A stretch of DNA of 64,000 bases from NCBI GenBank assembly GCA_018697195.1, contig CM031859.1, positions 57,166,779 to 57,230,778 of the forward strand, given 5' to 3'. Below are positions 37,701-51,869 of this stretch, one piece after another. Both the position numbers and the translations under genes were made by a program. The stretch comes from Certhia americana (taxonomy: Eukaryota > Chordata > Aves > Passeriformes > Certhiidae). Every line of letters begins with the position of its first letter. The stretch's first letter is position 1. The notes under the pieces are model-generated. The model did no database searches. It saw only the letters and a program-made list of their open reading frames with translations, and was not told the DNA's origin.

Positions 37701-40207
37701 CTGGAATTACACATGATGCACACCTTCTCAAGGAGACTTTGTTTTCTTTTAGATGAAGAATTATTCACCAGAGATTCCCAGCATAATTTATTCAAACTCT
37801 CTTGAAACATATCGATTAGGATGTTCAAACTGAGTGATTTGTAGCAGTGAATAAATTCCCCCTGGGGAACAAAGGTGTCTGTTGAAGATGAGACTTGGAG
37901 AATATCCCAAGGCATACTCAAGTGCACAAGAAAAAGATTAATTATATCTGCTCCCCAAATGTCTGTGGCCAGAAAGATGGAATTGCACAGGAAGACTGTA
38001 ATCACTATTCTCCTGCTATACTCTAGAATAACAAAGAAGGAAAAGAGGATCTGATTTGGAGGAATAAAAAGGTTTGAAATCTCTTCAGCATCTTATTTCC
38101 TCTTCCTAGGAATTCCAGCTCATCCCACATGTACCCAACTCTTTTGACACTGTTCTTATGATTGCATTTTTTCCACCTCCACAGGTACAGCTCCTGCTGC
38201 AAGTACCACTGCTGTCTGTGGCAGTGCACCTTACCACCGCCTCTGCCCAGCCAGAAGTAATAAATCTGGTGGGAGGTGCAACAGCAGCAAAGAGCAACCC
38301 CATTTTTTTCTTGAAAATTCAGCCTAAAAATGGGGGGATGAATTATAAGCAAGGCTAATTTTTAATTGGCAAGATAATCATTCTATTAAGGTATTTCAAG
38401 AGGAACAGGAAGCTCTGCAACTCTGTTCATGTATAGAGTTTTCTGTAGCCCTGTAATTTGCAGAACATAAACTTTTGTTGGGCATCACTGTCACAAAGGC
38501 CGTTCCATAAAGTAAAGGAAAATCTAGATTTTATAATCTTTTTTTCATCAAAAAGAGATACTGATGACACCATTCTCCTGTGAAATTTCAACTTTTGACT
38601 AGTGGTACTGTGCGTGTTGATATACTGCGTCCTGAAGAAGTGTGAAGATGCTTTCCAGGGCAGGGAAATAGCCAGCCAGGGCATTAACCAATCCCTGTTT
38701 GCCATGTTAATTGCCCTTGCAGTAACAGCAAACAAAATTAGTAATGCTTTCTGCTCACTATGAGATTTTTCTGGGAAAGAAGTTGCCTGAGATAATATCA
38801 CCTTAATTTTTATGCCCTCACTCCCCAGTTTTATTTTCTTCCTTGAGTTACACAAATATCATATTTCTTTTGTACAGTGACAATTTCTAGCCATATCAAT
38901 CTAGTAGAGGTATGGTCAGGAATTTTTCAATTAAATATTTATTAGAAAAAACTAGAATTGTCAAAATCAAAACTGACTGATGAAGCAATTGTTTTTTACA
39001 GATGTTGTCTTAAAAAATCTTTTATAGCAAGTTTGGAAGTTGCCAAATATCTCACTGAAATGGTCTAATTAGTTTTGTTTCGTATCAATGAAGAACAGAT
39101 TTTAGTTTAAAGAAATCTTTGGTTCAAAATTAACCAATTTATATTGCTAATTGAAATACAGCAATAACAAAACCTTGTCTAATAAGTCCAACCGAATATC
39201 TACATTTTCCCATGTATGAAGGGTGCTAATGTTTAAGACACTTTTTCATTATTAGAGCAGAAGAAGTTATGAAAATATTAATATGCTTATGGGACAAGTC
39301 AAATCTTTCTGACTCTAGACTGCAATCATTCAGGACTCTATGTCAACACATTCCTAGACATGCCAGCAAGTGAAATGTAGAATACAAAATGTTTATGATA
39401 ATATCCATTTCCTACTTGCCTATAAACAATAATTTTCTAGATTTAAAAGTTTCATTCTCCTCTGGAATCCAATTTATTGTGTTTTCAAGCAGTTGTGCTG
39501 ATAACACCCTGAGTGTTTCCACATGAATAGTGAGAAAGGCTGCAGTACAGCTAAAAATGGGCAAACAATTCAGAGGAAAAAGCAGAGCTCAAGCTATAGA
39601 ATTCATAAATTCTTGGTTAAGAAAAAAAGCCAAACCAGTACTTAGTGAATACATTGAGAATTCTTCTTGTACCCAAACCATATTTGCTTGCTTTTTATGA
39701 TGTAAATAAATACCTTAATTTTTCAAGGCTAATTTTAATCAGTCTCTAATCAACTGATTGCTACTGATTCAGTTGTGTGTACCTGGTTATTTTAGAGGAG
39801 AAAAGTGTTCCCCCATAGCAAGCTTAGTCTTCAGCTTAGAATGTATACTGATGAAAGGCTTTTAGGTTACCAAAGCTTTTCCACTTAATAAAACAATTAT
39901 ACTTGAATGGCAATAGTTATGTACAAAGGCAAATAATGGCAGCTAGAAGTAAATTGGTTATTCTAAGTATCTCACAATAAGAAAAAACAAAAAAACCCCA
40001 CAATATTTAGAACTTTTTGACAATGTAATCTCTTCCATTACGGACACCTAGGCAACCTCTGCTAATTAGCTCAATTCCTTTTGAATGCACCAATAGACAA
40101 GTAGATGATTGAACTGAAGGAATGGGATGCTTTGGGCATAATGAAGAGGAAACATTAGAGCTTCACACAGTCAGGTAGTGTCAAATAGTCAAGAAGTATG
40201 CAGAGAA

Positions 40208-40253
40208 ATATAATATTAAAATAATATAATACCTAATATAATAATAATAATAT
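40208..40253. repeat. AT-rich (TAA)n-like tract
   Basis: About 45 bases are almost entirely A and T, with ATAATAATAATAATAT at the right end. It is an imperfect trinucleotide microsatellite. Confidence 0.8.
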
Positions 40254-43200
40254 CTGATGTTTATGGTAAACCTGTGCAAAAAGAAATCTTAAAAATTACT
40301 CCTCTTCATGCATAAAGCAACAGAGTGACTACAATCACATTTACTTCATGTTATGACAAGATATTTCATCCTGAATGCACCTCAGCTTTTGAATTGAGTG
40401 AAAGGTTTCTTCTCTGGACAACTGAATGGATCAGGGATGCAAAACTGATTGATACAAAGTGACTTGTCTGAGAAGTTCTGGGTCAAAGATTATGAAATTG
40501 CCCTGGTATTTCTTCCACAGGGCAGGTATCTGTTATTTGCATAGCTGTTTTCTAGTGCTGCTGAATCATAAAATGCATCTAGAAATTATTAGACACTTAC
40601 CATCCCTTTACTTATAAACTAGAAGATATATATAAACTGGCATTTTAAATTGAGAAAGTGAACAGTGAGCAAAAGCTTTACATGAGCTGTTGGAGAAGAA
40701 GCATAATTTAAAGAGCAGCTGTAATGTAGATCAAAGAATAATCATTTCAGCCAGTGACCCAATAAAGCTGCCCAGATGTATTTCTGGTTTAACTCCATCT
40801 TAGCCACCGCAAAGACATATTTTGGTGCGAAAACAGCTTTATGCGTTTGCATAGGATTCCCATCAGATTCCAAACATATGAGATATGCATCAGGTTCCCA
40901 AATAACCCTAAAAGGAAGTGGAGTTTTGGTCTTCTGTAACTGTCCATCAACATATAAAAGCAAGTGCATAAGGTTTTGGTAGGATATTTTGCAGACTTAT
41001 ACAGGAAAACACCAAGTAAGTATTCAGAACACAAGGTTTTCTTGAATTCCCCAAAGGTCCCCAGAGAGAATTGAATATATTTCATATTGGGTACAAATAC
41101 AACTTTGGTGTTTTTTCCCTCGTTTTCTTCTCTTTTTATATTCAGGGGAATGAGGGACAAAGTTCTTAAAACAGAAGGGATTTTTTACTTGCATTTTTTG
41201 CTCCTACGAAGAATGAGGGAATGGTATAGGACTCAGACTTTTGGCTTATTTTCTTGTCAGTCAAGAAGGTTGATAACAAGCTATCAAATTGCTATAGAAC
41301 AAGTAGAAGCAAAATGATTATTTCTATCAAGAGCCAAGTAATAGCTTGGATACACTGTGTCTCCTAAATGAGTCAGGATTACCCCTGGGCACATGCAGAG
41401 GACAGTTTACTCCCTGCTCTTGCTCAAGAGAATAACATATGCCATGATGCAGGGCTTTTTAGGTGCTCCCCTTGTTCCCCTTTACAAAAGCACTTCCACC
41501 AGCTGTCTCAGCTTTTTCAGGTCCCTTTCTCTGTTCTCTGTCCTCCCTTGTTATCCAGTGAGTGCTTATGCTTCAGTCACAGAGATATCTACCGTGAGGC
41601 TCTACTGAGCAGCTCACAGCCATTTGGCAAAAAGAAAGATGGTTTATGCTTTACCATGTCAGGAAACTGATTTGAGTCAGTGAGGTTCAGCAGCCATGTA
41701 ATTACAACAGACTGACCTCAGATTTCAGGAACAATCTCAGTCTGGTGTCCTGCTATGTCTTTCTGGTAGTTTAGTTGTCAAAGTCCTTTAGTTCAAGTGA
41801 GTTATGAATGATGAGCTGCAGAGAACAATGTTCAATTCAAGAGAACAATACTTTGTTCTTTACTGCCATGTCATTTTGGTCCCCAAAACGATATGAAAGA
41901 GATTCAGAGTTTTCCATCCCATGCCAAATGGTCTACGCCATTGCACACTTGAACATTTTCTTCAGTGACAGCTGACATTAGTTACCCTGTGGGCACACTT
42001 GCAGTTTACATGGGTTACTTCAGTATGCTTCCTTTGGGAAAGGTTGAAGGATGATGTTTAAAACAAACCTTAACACCAAAACCTCAACTCCAAGTCTAGC
42101 AATATATTTCACATACTACAGTTTCTTGAAAAGATTAATTTCTTTAAATTTGGAGTCACTAATCCATAATCTCCCAAATATTTTATGCTTATCTAGATGT
42201 AAGCTGAACACTAGTTTCCTTCAGATACAGCGGGTATCTGAAATGGGGGCAACATCACTTTTTAGATGTGATGTTCAAGACCTAAATGAAAGGAAATCAG
42301 AAACTGCAATAGATGGAGAAATTGAAGTAATATATAAACAGTTCTTTAGACATGCTTGGCAAATTTTCCTGGTAAGAATGCTATCACTTTGGAAGATAAT
42401 TTAATGGGCAGAGAAGACAGGAAAACCAGTTTGTTTCTAATGGCATTGCTATGGTGTAATGGGGCTGAGATGGCTATATTCAAGACAGATGCTATTATTT
42501 CTTCTAGTTTTACCATAAGTGACACTATGACAATTCCAAAATCAAGCCTGAAAGCCCATTAAAAACATTTTGCTGGCTTGACTCATAACAAAATGTAGGA
42601 ACTGCTTTTTTGAGTCCTGATGAATGGAGAGGCTTTCAGAACACTCAGACTGATGATCCCTAGCTTTTACAATAAAGTGCAAGGCAAACTTAGTGGTCTA
42701 GTGATATGCTTTTATCACTCTTTCTCTTTTAATGGTGTGTCCTCTTCCTTAATCTAAGTTATTGGAGCAACGGATAGAAATATTACTTCCCCATTTATTC
42801 ATTTATTACCATTTCTGTCCATTTGCATCACTTTCATGAGAACCTTTAAAAAATTGGTCAGTCTGTTTCTTAGACTTGCACAAAGATGCTTGCATGCTTT
42901 TTAACTGAAGAAATAAGTTCTCTGCTCCTGGTGCAATCCTTATAATTAAAGTTTAATTTAGCATAAAAAACCTCTCACTTATTGCACTTTGGTTTTGGCA
43001 GTGTTCTCTGCTGTTGCATTCCCTAACAGATCACACGGTTCTTTATTTGATTTGTCTTTCAGTGCTCTTCTTCACTGCTCTCTCCTAAAATTCGTCACTG
43101 TATAAGCAAGACATTACTTCAAAAAAAATATCCAAGAGCATAGAGTTAATGTTTATATTAACTAAACAGAAAATCTGGTTATGGAGATGTGACAACACTT

Positions 43201-44308
43201 TTTCAATTTTTGCAATCCTCCACATCTGGCAGTGTCTCAGCAGATAAGCCAGAGGCATTTTAAGAGCAAGTACCTCGATTCCACTAAAGAACATAAGCAC
43301 CAAACTTTCTAGAACAGCTGGCCATTCACATCTTTAATAGATAGCTAACAAAGGAAGTTCCACTTGTGCCCGTGGCACATTGATCAGAGATAGTCAACAA
43401 ACTGGTGAGGAAAGATGATCCAGCAGCTGAGGACTATCCTAGAATTTAAGAAACCTAAGTTGTTGCATATTGTCTTTACTGTAAGAAGTAAGTGACTTCT
43501 TCCAATAGGAGTTGGACACTCGAGGTTGTGAAATCATGTATTTCAGGTATTCTCATAACACTTAATTTTTCCATTTAATGAAACATATACATGATTTAAA
43601 AATCTTTCCAGGTTTGAAGTGAGTGGGTCCAGACTTCTCCCTTGTATGTAGGTTGCATCAAAGGGGATGTAGCTGTTAGCAGGTACGAAGCCAACAGGGG
43701 ATGCAAGAGATGTAGATGTAAGCACTTTTTCTGCTCATCATGAGCCTTGGTTTCTAAAGCCAGGTGGAAGAATCACAGACTGATGATGAGGAAAAAGGAG
43801 CTTTTCTTTTCGATTAGATAATCAAAAGTTGAGCTTGGACTTGAGCTGAAGATCTTTAAGATTCTGAGGCACTTGGACAAGATGATAATGACAAAAGAAA
43901 TGCACATGGCAAGAGAAAAACTTTAACTGGTAAAAATTTACTGTTATAGCATTTCTCTAAGCTGCTGTGTGGGAGGTACCTGTCTGTATTAAGGAAGCCC
44001 TGTCTGGAATTACCAAAACTGATGTACATTATTTGTTTCAGTCTTACAATTGCTTTTAAACAACAGCTTTTATCTCCCACGTATCTCACCTGTCACACTG
44101 ATAATATCATGGACTAGGGGAATATTCTTTTTTGTCTTCCATGGGTCTCTGGAACCAGGGACTGACACATAGTTCAGAAATGTTAAGTGGAATTTTCTAA
44201 ATCCATCCACACTCGGCTTCCATCAGCATGGGTCCTAACCCCAGGAAGTGATTTCCTTGATTTCCTTACAGTTTTGTTTGATGTTCTCATGGCACTTGAA
44301 AGATTAAG

Positions 44309-44343
<35 letters not shown>
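44309..44343. repeat. A35 homopolymer
   Basis: This is an uninterrupted run of 35 A, much longer than any other A run in the window. No AATAAA or ATTAAA lies in the 30 bases before it, and no matching short duplication flanks the preceding sequence, so there is no good evidence for a retroposed transcript. The length is prone to polymerase slippage and sequencing error. Confidence 0.9.
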
Positions 44344-44346
<3 letters not shown>

Positions 44347-47300
44347 TAGTTTTTTTACAGAAAGCAACAATTCCAAAATTGTCTGACACAACTCCCAGAA
44401 GAGTTCATCTTTGCTCTGACCAAAAGCTGTGTTAGATGGATGCTTAGAAAAGATCTGCCTTCAGTTCATCCAGCGTCCAGGTTTGGTGAGTATTTTCACC
44501 CAGCTGAAGTTTAAGGAGACTTGATAAGTGTAACTAGTAAACAGAAAAGAGAAAGAAGCTGTGGGACAACAGGTTTAGGATAACCACAGTGCCACCAAAC
44601 TTCTTTGCAAGAACAATCAACTTTTAGGATGTCTAGTTCTTTGAGGAGAACTTGGCAGGCTGTCTATTCTAAGCAACATTTACTGTTGGTTTAGTCTGTT
44701 TCCCATATAGGAACCTAAACTGTGATGGTTTTAATGTGCACCCAAATTGCATTTTTCTATTTATTTGAACAACATGTTAAGTAGACCATTTTTTAGCTTT
44801 TTGATTGTTATTTATTATAAGCTAGTCCGATTGCATATGATCCTATTTTTTGTAAGATAAAAAATATTAAACACAAGCATAACCCTGAAAATGATAACAG
44901 GAGCCCAACAAACAGAACACCAAAAGAAAAAAACCCCAAAACAGTTTACATGTGCACTTTTTTCCAAAATGAGGAAATAAGAAAGCCAGTGTGATGCTCC
45001 TTCTGCTTCTAGTGTGCACTGTGATGAGTTCTGGGTTCCCCAAAGGTGTTCCCACTCAGACCAGACAGCTCTGGGTGCAGAGAGGCTATGAGGTATTTGT
45101 TTTTAAGAGTGTTTTTTTGTGGGGTTTGGAGGCATGTGTGTGCATGTTTTGTAGGTTTTTTGTTGGATTTGTAATTTTTTTCCCTCTCGTAGAAGAGAAC
45201 AGCCTTGTGTAAAGTACCTGGGCATCTGCAATACCTTGGCAACATGAGACACCTCAGAATGAACTCGGAAAATGAATTCTAAGCATGAGGCTCCTTGGCA
45301 ACTTTGGCCAAATTAAGTTCACGTCATCATTCCTTCAACTCCTGCTTTCTGGTTGATGTGTTTCTACCATGTGGTAACACAAATCAAGTAGGTTTTGTGG
45401 CAGAAAACTAGCTCTGTAGAAGCAATGATTAGCTCTCAGGAGGATTAACTCTCCAAATTGATTCACTGCAGTCACTTATATGTGGCAGGGAGCGAGGGGC
45501 AGCAGTTCTGGCTTAGACTGGCATAAAATGCTGCAGATCTAGGAGTGAAGGGTTGGTGACCAAGAGAGTGCTTTGTCCCTTCCCAGGATAGAGAAATCCA
45601 TCCTGGACTGCAGAATGACTGAGATTTACAGCCATGACCCTCACCTAGATTTAGGACCCTGAGTCATTCCTTAAAAAAAAACACATTATGAATTAGAACA
45701 TGCTTCATAAAATGAGATGGCGGATGTGCTTTCTTGCTTTTATTCAATTTTACGAAGATTAAATAATGTGTCTCCCACACTCTTTCGCCCTCAGATAAAG
45801 GCAGAAATAAAGGTGCTCCTACTCCTTAGTGACCATTGTAATGGTGGATGCTCTGTTGTCTTCCTGGCTAATTTTTCTTTAATTGTTTGATGGGGTTTTG
45901 GGCAGGTTTTTTTGCAAAACAGCATAGTGTCAATAGAAACAGCAGAGACTGTTTCTGCCTTTGAATATCTTCAAAACTGGTGATTAGGGCAGATTTTTTG
46001 TGGTGGGGAGAGAAAGGTCTGAACTCCCTCAGCTTCACATTGGTAGAACCCAGGTGTATCATGTCCTGGTTGAACCTGACCCTCCTCATTTATTCTATGA
46101 AAGAAAAATTGAGAAAATTGCAAGAGTTTTGCTGAGGGCAGGAGGGATGAAATAACCCCAAACCTTAATGTCTGACCAGCCTCCTTTTCTGGCTGTGTTT
46201 TGGAATGACAGTTCATTTTTTCTAGTGTTTTGTGATGAGTTCAGCTCTTTTAGAAAATGAGAAGCACACTCAGCGTGTCTTTTGGACCAAGCTCCTCTGA
46301 GATCTCTGGCAGACAACACATCCTGCTGAGAGCTGGTTGTGACCTAGTTAGCAGGATGTAGTTTCAAGCATGAGTAATAGGCACTCAATGCACTTGACTG
46401 GGGAAATTTGGGTACCTAAGGGTGAGAGGGGAATGGGATATTGTGTGTTCTTAAAAACTCAGAGTCCTCTTAGAGGACTTAAAGCCAGCTAAGTCCTAGT
46501 TTGGATGCCTAGTATATATAGCAGTTTGGGGTCAAGTAGCTGCATATAGCAGCTACTCTCATCCCAGTCAAGAAGATAAATTCCTCCTTGTCCTTCTCTA
46601 TGCTAGGCCAGTTCCACCTATGCACAAATACCTCACCCTGGAAGGCTGCATGGAAGAAGGAGCTACAGAAAATGTTTAAATTAAGAGAAATATTTTAGTC
46701 GCATTTTTACATTCTAATCTAAGCCCAGTGCTTTCCTCAAGAAGATGACTATTAGAAATGCCTGTATCCTCTGAATTATGGAATTCTTAGATTTGGTCTC
46801 TGAATGTATATTTATGGCATTACTGAAATGGCCATTTGCTGTCACCAGTGATGCCAGTAAGTATGGTACTCTAATATTTAAGCATCTTCCATAAACAGAA
46901 TTGCTGAAAATAATTCTAGGCACTTTGGCACCTTTTGAATAGTAGAAAATTGCCTCTGGAAAAAAAAAAAAAAAGACAAAAACAATTAAACAAAATTAGT
47001 TTTTAAATGCTAAGGGTACTGATCAGGATGCAAAAATAATGAAATTTCAAATTATCCCTAACAGCAATAAAATCTTTTGGAGACTTGCAGCTGACGCAAC
47101 AGGACCTTCCTCGTTAGGACCACAGTCTTGTACTAGAAAGTGTTCTGCAGGTAAGAAAGGCCTCCAGTAGATTTGCCACATGCAGCAAATAGTGTGACCT
47201 TTCATTACCATCAAAAGTTGTCTGCTTTCCTCTTCACGTGCAGATCTCCAGATCCAATGAACCCACAGTGACAGGAAAGCTGAGCTCTTTTCTTTTCAAG

Positions 47301-50070
47301 ATCATCTGCTCTTGCTTAGCCAGAGGTGTTTTTACTTATTTTGACCATGGAGTTGGATCAGAAAGGAGGAGCAAGAATAGAAGCATCATCTAATTGTTGG
47401 CTCTTATCTCCTGTTGTCTCTAGATCAAGGAAATGTAGTTGAACAGGACATAGTTTTGAGTGTTTCAGGATTAAATTGTAGTTGCAGACACGAAAAGAAA
47501 ACAACGTGGATTTAGTGTGGGTTTTTTGACGTTGTTGTTTCCCATATGCCATTATTTATTGCACATAAAGGAAGTATTTTAACACTTTTCTTTTAATGCA
47601 GGACTTCTGTAATATCTTTCTTAATCATCAGGCTGAACAAACTTCTCCTTATAAGACTGAATTCCTCAAATGCTACAAACATCTTCTAATAATCAAAAGC
47701 TATTAGAAATCAGCTTACATTTTAAAAAGTGACTCTAAGACATTTTTTTTAGTATCAGTCTCTGCTATTCCATACTTCTAGAATTTAACACTGTAGCCTT
47801 TTAATTCACCTGTTCTTTACTAACCTCCTTCTTTCTTCACTAACTAGCATCCAGATCCATGTCACACTCAGTACCCTTCACTGCTATCTACTGAAATTTC
47901 AGTCTTGCTGTCTATTATGCCTGTTTCTTGCCCCTTCAGACTTTAGAGGTCCTTTTCAACTTCTCTATGTTCTCTCAGTCTGTGCTGGTTATTACTTCTG
48001 CTCTTGAGATTTGTCCCTTCACCTGGAACATCTGGATACCAATTCTGAGGTGTACACACTCTAAAATTGTCTGTCTCTGTCAATAATTCAGTCTTCTTGC
48101 TCCCCAAGTTCAGCAGTTCTTGCCTCAGGATGTAAGCAAGGAAACAGCTGGAGAGCCAGGGGCAAAAAATCTCACAATGAATATAAATGTCGCATAAAAA
48201 GTTCTTTAGATCTTATGGAAAGGCTGAATGAAACAACACTTAGCATCTCAATAGAAGATTCATCCCAGTTAGTGAATAGGATAAACTTCTGTTCTCTGTG
48301 GAGCTGACTCAAGCACTTCTTCCTTTGGGAATTTTTTTTAGCTTTGTGGAAAGAACTAGTGAGAATTAAATTGAACCACCTGCATGTCTGGTCACAAAGT
48401 AAGATTTTGCAGATTTTTCTGCTAGGGTGAGTGCCTGTGTTCATGTTTATTGTTTCACTGGGGAGAAATGTAGGAAGGAGTTTTGCCTTGCAATTACTGA
48501 TTTGGACTAACATGTTTTCTCACTGGGGCAGACCTGTAGGAAGGTATTGTGATACTATCATGGAGAATATTTTTAAATGCTTCTCAAAGACAATCTAAAT
48601 GTCTCAAAACTCCATGAAGTTTTTTCTGGCTTCACTTTAACTTACAGCCTTATTGCTATAATTGTGCTATGACCCATGACTTCTGGACAAAGACTGACAC
48701 AGGTTAGATATCCTTGCCAACAGTATTCTCTTTAAATATACACCTGAAATTTTCTTTTTGTGGAATTGCAGATTAGAGTCCTAGCAAGCATAAGCGTGTG
48801 CTGAGGAACTCTTTTCTCTCTGGGGAACAAGATGACAAGATTAGTTGTGCCTGTGTGTGGCATCACAGCAGCAGCAGGGCCAGGGAGGCTCAGGCACTTG
48901 GGTGGGATGACAGAGGACCGTCCACTGGACACTCAAAAGATAAGTGCGAATCTTGGGCAGCCAGGCCATCTCAGTCCCTACATGCTTGTTGGGAGTCTCT
49001 GAGCTCCATATTTTAATAAATAGTGTGTGCATAACTACAACCTCGGAGTGGCTGCTCCTTCTGCTCAGGGAACAGCTTCTGACACACATAGATAATACAT
49101 GTGTGACACACGTTGCCTGCTGGTATTTCATCCATGCATCATTTTAGGGAGGAGATGTGGATGGAAATGTTTTTAATGTGCTAATAGCACTGACCTTTCC
49201 ATTTCCATTATACATCACTCAGAAGCAGTGACCAGGCATTCAAAATCTGAGTCTGAAAGCTAAATTTAGACATTTTCTGAATGGTTTTATTTTTGTTTGA
49301 ACAATACAATTATTTTTATATAGAAAAAATAAACTAAACATTATAATTGTGAGAGATCATGGGAGGCAGAGCTGCTTGCTGATCACATTAAATGTTTGTT
49401 CCTCATTCAGCCACCAAAGGCTAGGGTGCAGCCAAATTTTTTTTTTCTGGTGAAGTGCCTGTCCTGAGATAGTGCTATTTTTCACAACGCATAGTAACAG
49501 GTAGGATGTTAACAAGTGGAATAAAGGATACGGCATGGTTATTGTCAGTTCAAACCTCTCCTTGGCTCTAAAAGCAGCTTGTTAGATGTTACTCTGAAAC
49601 CCTCATAAAGAAGAATGATCAGTTTCCATTCAAGTCTGCAAGTGGGTCAACAACAGAACTGAAGTCTGAGAACAATCATCAACAATCACCAACTCATCTT
49701 AGTGTCCCGAATTCTTCATTTCCTTAACAAATGTTTAATTTTCTCTTGTGATCTGACTTTTCTTCAGAAGGTGAGTCACACACAACAAATCAAAATGATG
49801 ACATTTTTGTTTGTCCTGTGAAATCTCATGTAGGTGAAGCAATGCATTTGCAACACAGTTGCTATTGCTGGAACCCTTCTCTTCTAGACTAGTACATGTC
49901 TCCACTAAAATTTTACATCTTTATCTAGTTCCACAGGATACCAAGACTGAGAAGCACTTTTAAGTAGCATACAGAAGAGTTTCCTGAACGAACCCTTTTA
50001 TTTGAGAAATTATATTAATACTGAAGCTGTTTTGTACCCAAATCAACATGGAAATATTTTGATGATGGAT

Positions 50071-50121
50071 CAAAAAAAACCCAAAAAACAAAAAGCAAAA
50101 CAAAACAAACAAAAAAAACCC
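50071..50121. repeat. A/C-rich low-complexity tract
   Basis: Runs of A separated by single C or CCC (for example ACAAAACAAACAAAAAAAAC) extend for about 50 bases. It is similar in style to the tracts at 23,432 and 50,743. Simple sequence, no coding value. Confidence 0.8.
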
Positions 50122-50274
50122 TTTTAGGTTGCCCCAAAGTTTATCTAGGTATGTAGGTGAATCTTTTCTTATACACATGACCTTATGTATTTTGCTGCCA
50201 TTATTCACAGCAAGGATCATATTGGGTCACAGAGCACTGAAATTTAAGCAGCATGCTTCTAAAATTTCTTCAGG

Positions 50275-50458
50275 TGTAAGCTGCGCCTTGAATACTCCTT
50301 ATCGAGGGATCCCCCTTACATAAACAGGAGAGAATGCTCATGGAGCAGTCACACAGGCTTTATTGTCTTCCTACTCCAGGGAGCTCCACAGATGAGTTAT
50401 GAAGGAAGAAGGCTGGAGGAGGGGTTTTGTGACTGGGAGGAGAGCTATTGCCAGGACA
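50275..50458 (-). mobile_element. Possible degraded retroviral LTR end
   Basis: On the minus strand an AATAAAGCCTGTGTGACTGC segment (the AATAAA complement is 50,359-50,364) is followed about 85 bases later by GCAGCTTACA, ending at 50,275. This resembles the R-U5 part of an LTR. The opposite edge could be TGTCCTGG at 50,458, preceded on the minus strand by a short purine run (AAACAAGGGGG), which would resemble a polypurine tract. No target-site duplication is seen and no retroviral coding sequence lies on either side. The call is tentative, and the true left edge of the LTR is unknown. Confidence 0.3.
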
Positions 50459-50742
50459 TTTGAGCCCCCTTGTTTCACAAGATACGGATTCTGCATTCTG
50501 AGTGTTCTCTTCATTTTTTCACGTCCATTCAATCTAAAGAGAGTTTCTGGGACAAATGTTTAAAGGCGGGGGGCGATATGAATATGTCAGGTGAACAAAT
50601 GGAAGGGAGGAAGAACAATTTAATATGGATCATTGCACAAGAGCAAATGGAGAATAAGCAGTCTTTGAATGAATATGGCTGGAAATGAGAGAAAGGTTTG
50701 CAACAGGAGATTTGGAACAGCCTTTGGATAAGAATAGATGTT

Positions 50743-50870
50743 AAAAAAAAAAAACAACCAAAAAACACCCCCACCAAATGAAATGAAATATGAAAACCCA
50801 AAGAACCTCCTCCTCTGTCCTCCCAAAAAATCCCCACAAACCCAAACCAACAACAAAACAAAAACAAAAA
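50743..50870. repeat. A/C-rich low-complexity tract
   Basis: About 130 bases are dominated by A and C, beginning with A12 and ending with CAACAAAACAAAAACAAAAA. The minus strand is G/T-rich and gives spurious aromatic-rich open frames. There is no coherent repeat unit. Confidence 0.75.
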
Positions 50871-51869
50871 GAGTTCCTGCTCTTAATTTCAACTTGATCA
50901 AGAGAAGGAAAAAAATTTAAGAACTAGTTGATGGAAACAGACAGAGTTTGGGATTAAATTAGCCAGGGCTTTTCCCTCAGCATATGTTCCCATTTTACAA
51001 TGTTCCTAAAGTTGCTACTGTGGCACCTGCTGGAATCAGCCATGCTACTGAACAGCAGCCTAACCCAGAGTGCTGCTGCGCATGCATTGCCTGCCCAGTT
51101 CAATAGCAGCTGATTTCCTTGGCACCCTGCTGGACACACTCTCTATCTCAGAGGACAGGACTGTAGCACAATTTAAAACAGTACCTCACCTAAATAGCTC
51201 AGGGATTAATGTAGAAACAAACCAACAAAAGAAGTCAGTTTGCTGTATGAATAGTACCCAACTTAGTTTTACAATATAAAATACTGTCTTTAGATTATTC
51301 TAGGTAGTACCTCGCCGAACATTAAGCAGTCACAATCAAAGTGTCTCTGGCATTCAATCCCCTTGCTGTGTATGATCTCACTGTCCATCAGAATAATTTC
51401 TACTTAACAGAGCCTAAACAGAGCCTCACAATCCTATGTTTGAAAGGTGAATGATGATTAGCACTGCATGTAAGAATAGTATCTTCCATAGAAGTCCATT
51501 CAATGTAATGGAAAAATGTCTTGAATATTAATAGCAATTCAATTATTTGGAGTCTTAAAATCCCTATGAACTGTCTCCCATCTGTAGCTGGATCTGCAAT
51601 AAATTACGCTTTTTGATAAATTTAGTTTTCTTACATTAAAACTCTTTAAGACCATATTTTCTTGAATTCAAGGGGACCTCTCCCCCTCTTTCAAGGGACA
51701 TACAGTAACTTCTTTTCTTTACATAATAACTAAACTGTATTTATTTGGGCCATCAGCATACTTCATGGGAAATTTACTGGAGGTGATAACTCATGCCACA
51801 GCCCATGGGTGTGTCCAGTGATAACCAGAAAGCGATTAATTCAAAGTCATCAAGACTAAATTACAAAGA

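Larger units (their letters stand above)
23718..50274. other. Long non-coding stretch, no gene seen
   Basis: This 26.5-kb block holds no recognisable exon or complete repeat. Listed separately are a 17-bp tandem duplication (24,123), an AT-rich TAA tract (40,208), an A35 homopolymer (44,309), an A/C tract (50,071) and a questionable CR1 scrap (28,755). Other A runs of about 15-16 occur at 27,439-27,453, 30,343-30,358 and 46,960-46,974. The longest minus-strand frame, at 38,427-38,855, has no ATG at its start and no known domain. Confidence 0.55.

Noticed and set aside
38185..38358. Possible exon after TTTTTTCCACCTCCACAG
   Set aside because: The acceptor is good, but no convincing donor follows and the open frame has no recognisable content.
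38427..38855. 142-codon minus-strand open frame, the longest outside the GC-rich part
   Set aside because: It begins at a TTG codon, its first ATG is well inside, and the residues match nothing known.
44187..44343. Processed pseudogene ending in the A35 run
   Set aside because: There is no polyadenylation signal before the A run, no flanking duplication and no recognisable mRNA. Bird genomes also lack the L1-type machinery that makes most processed pseudogenes.
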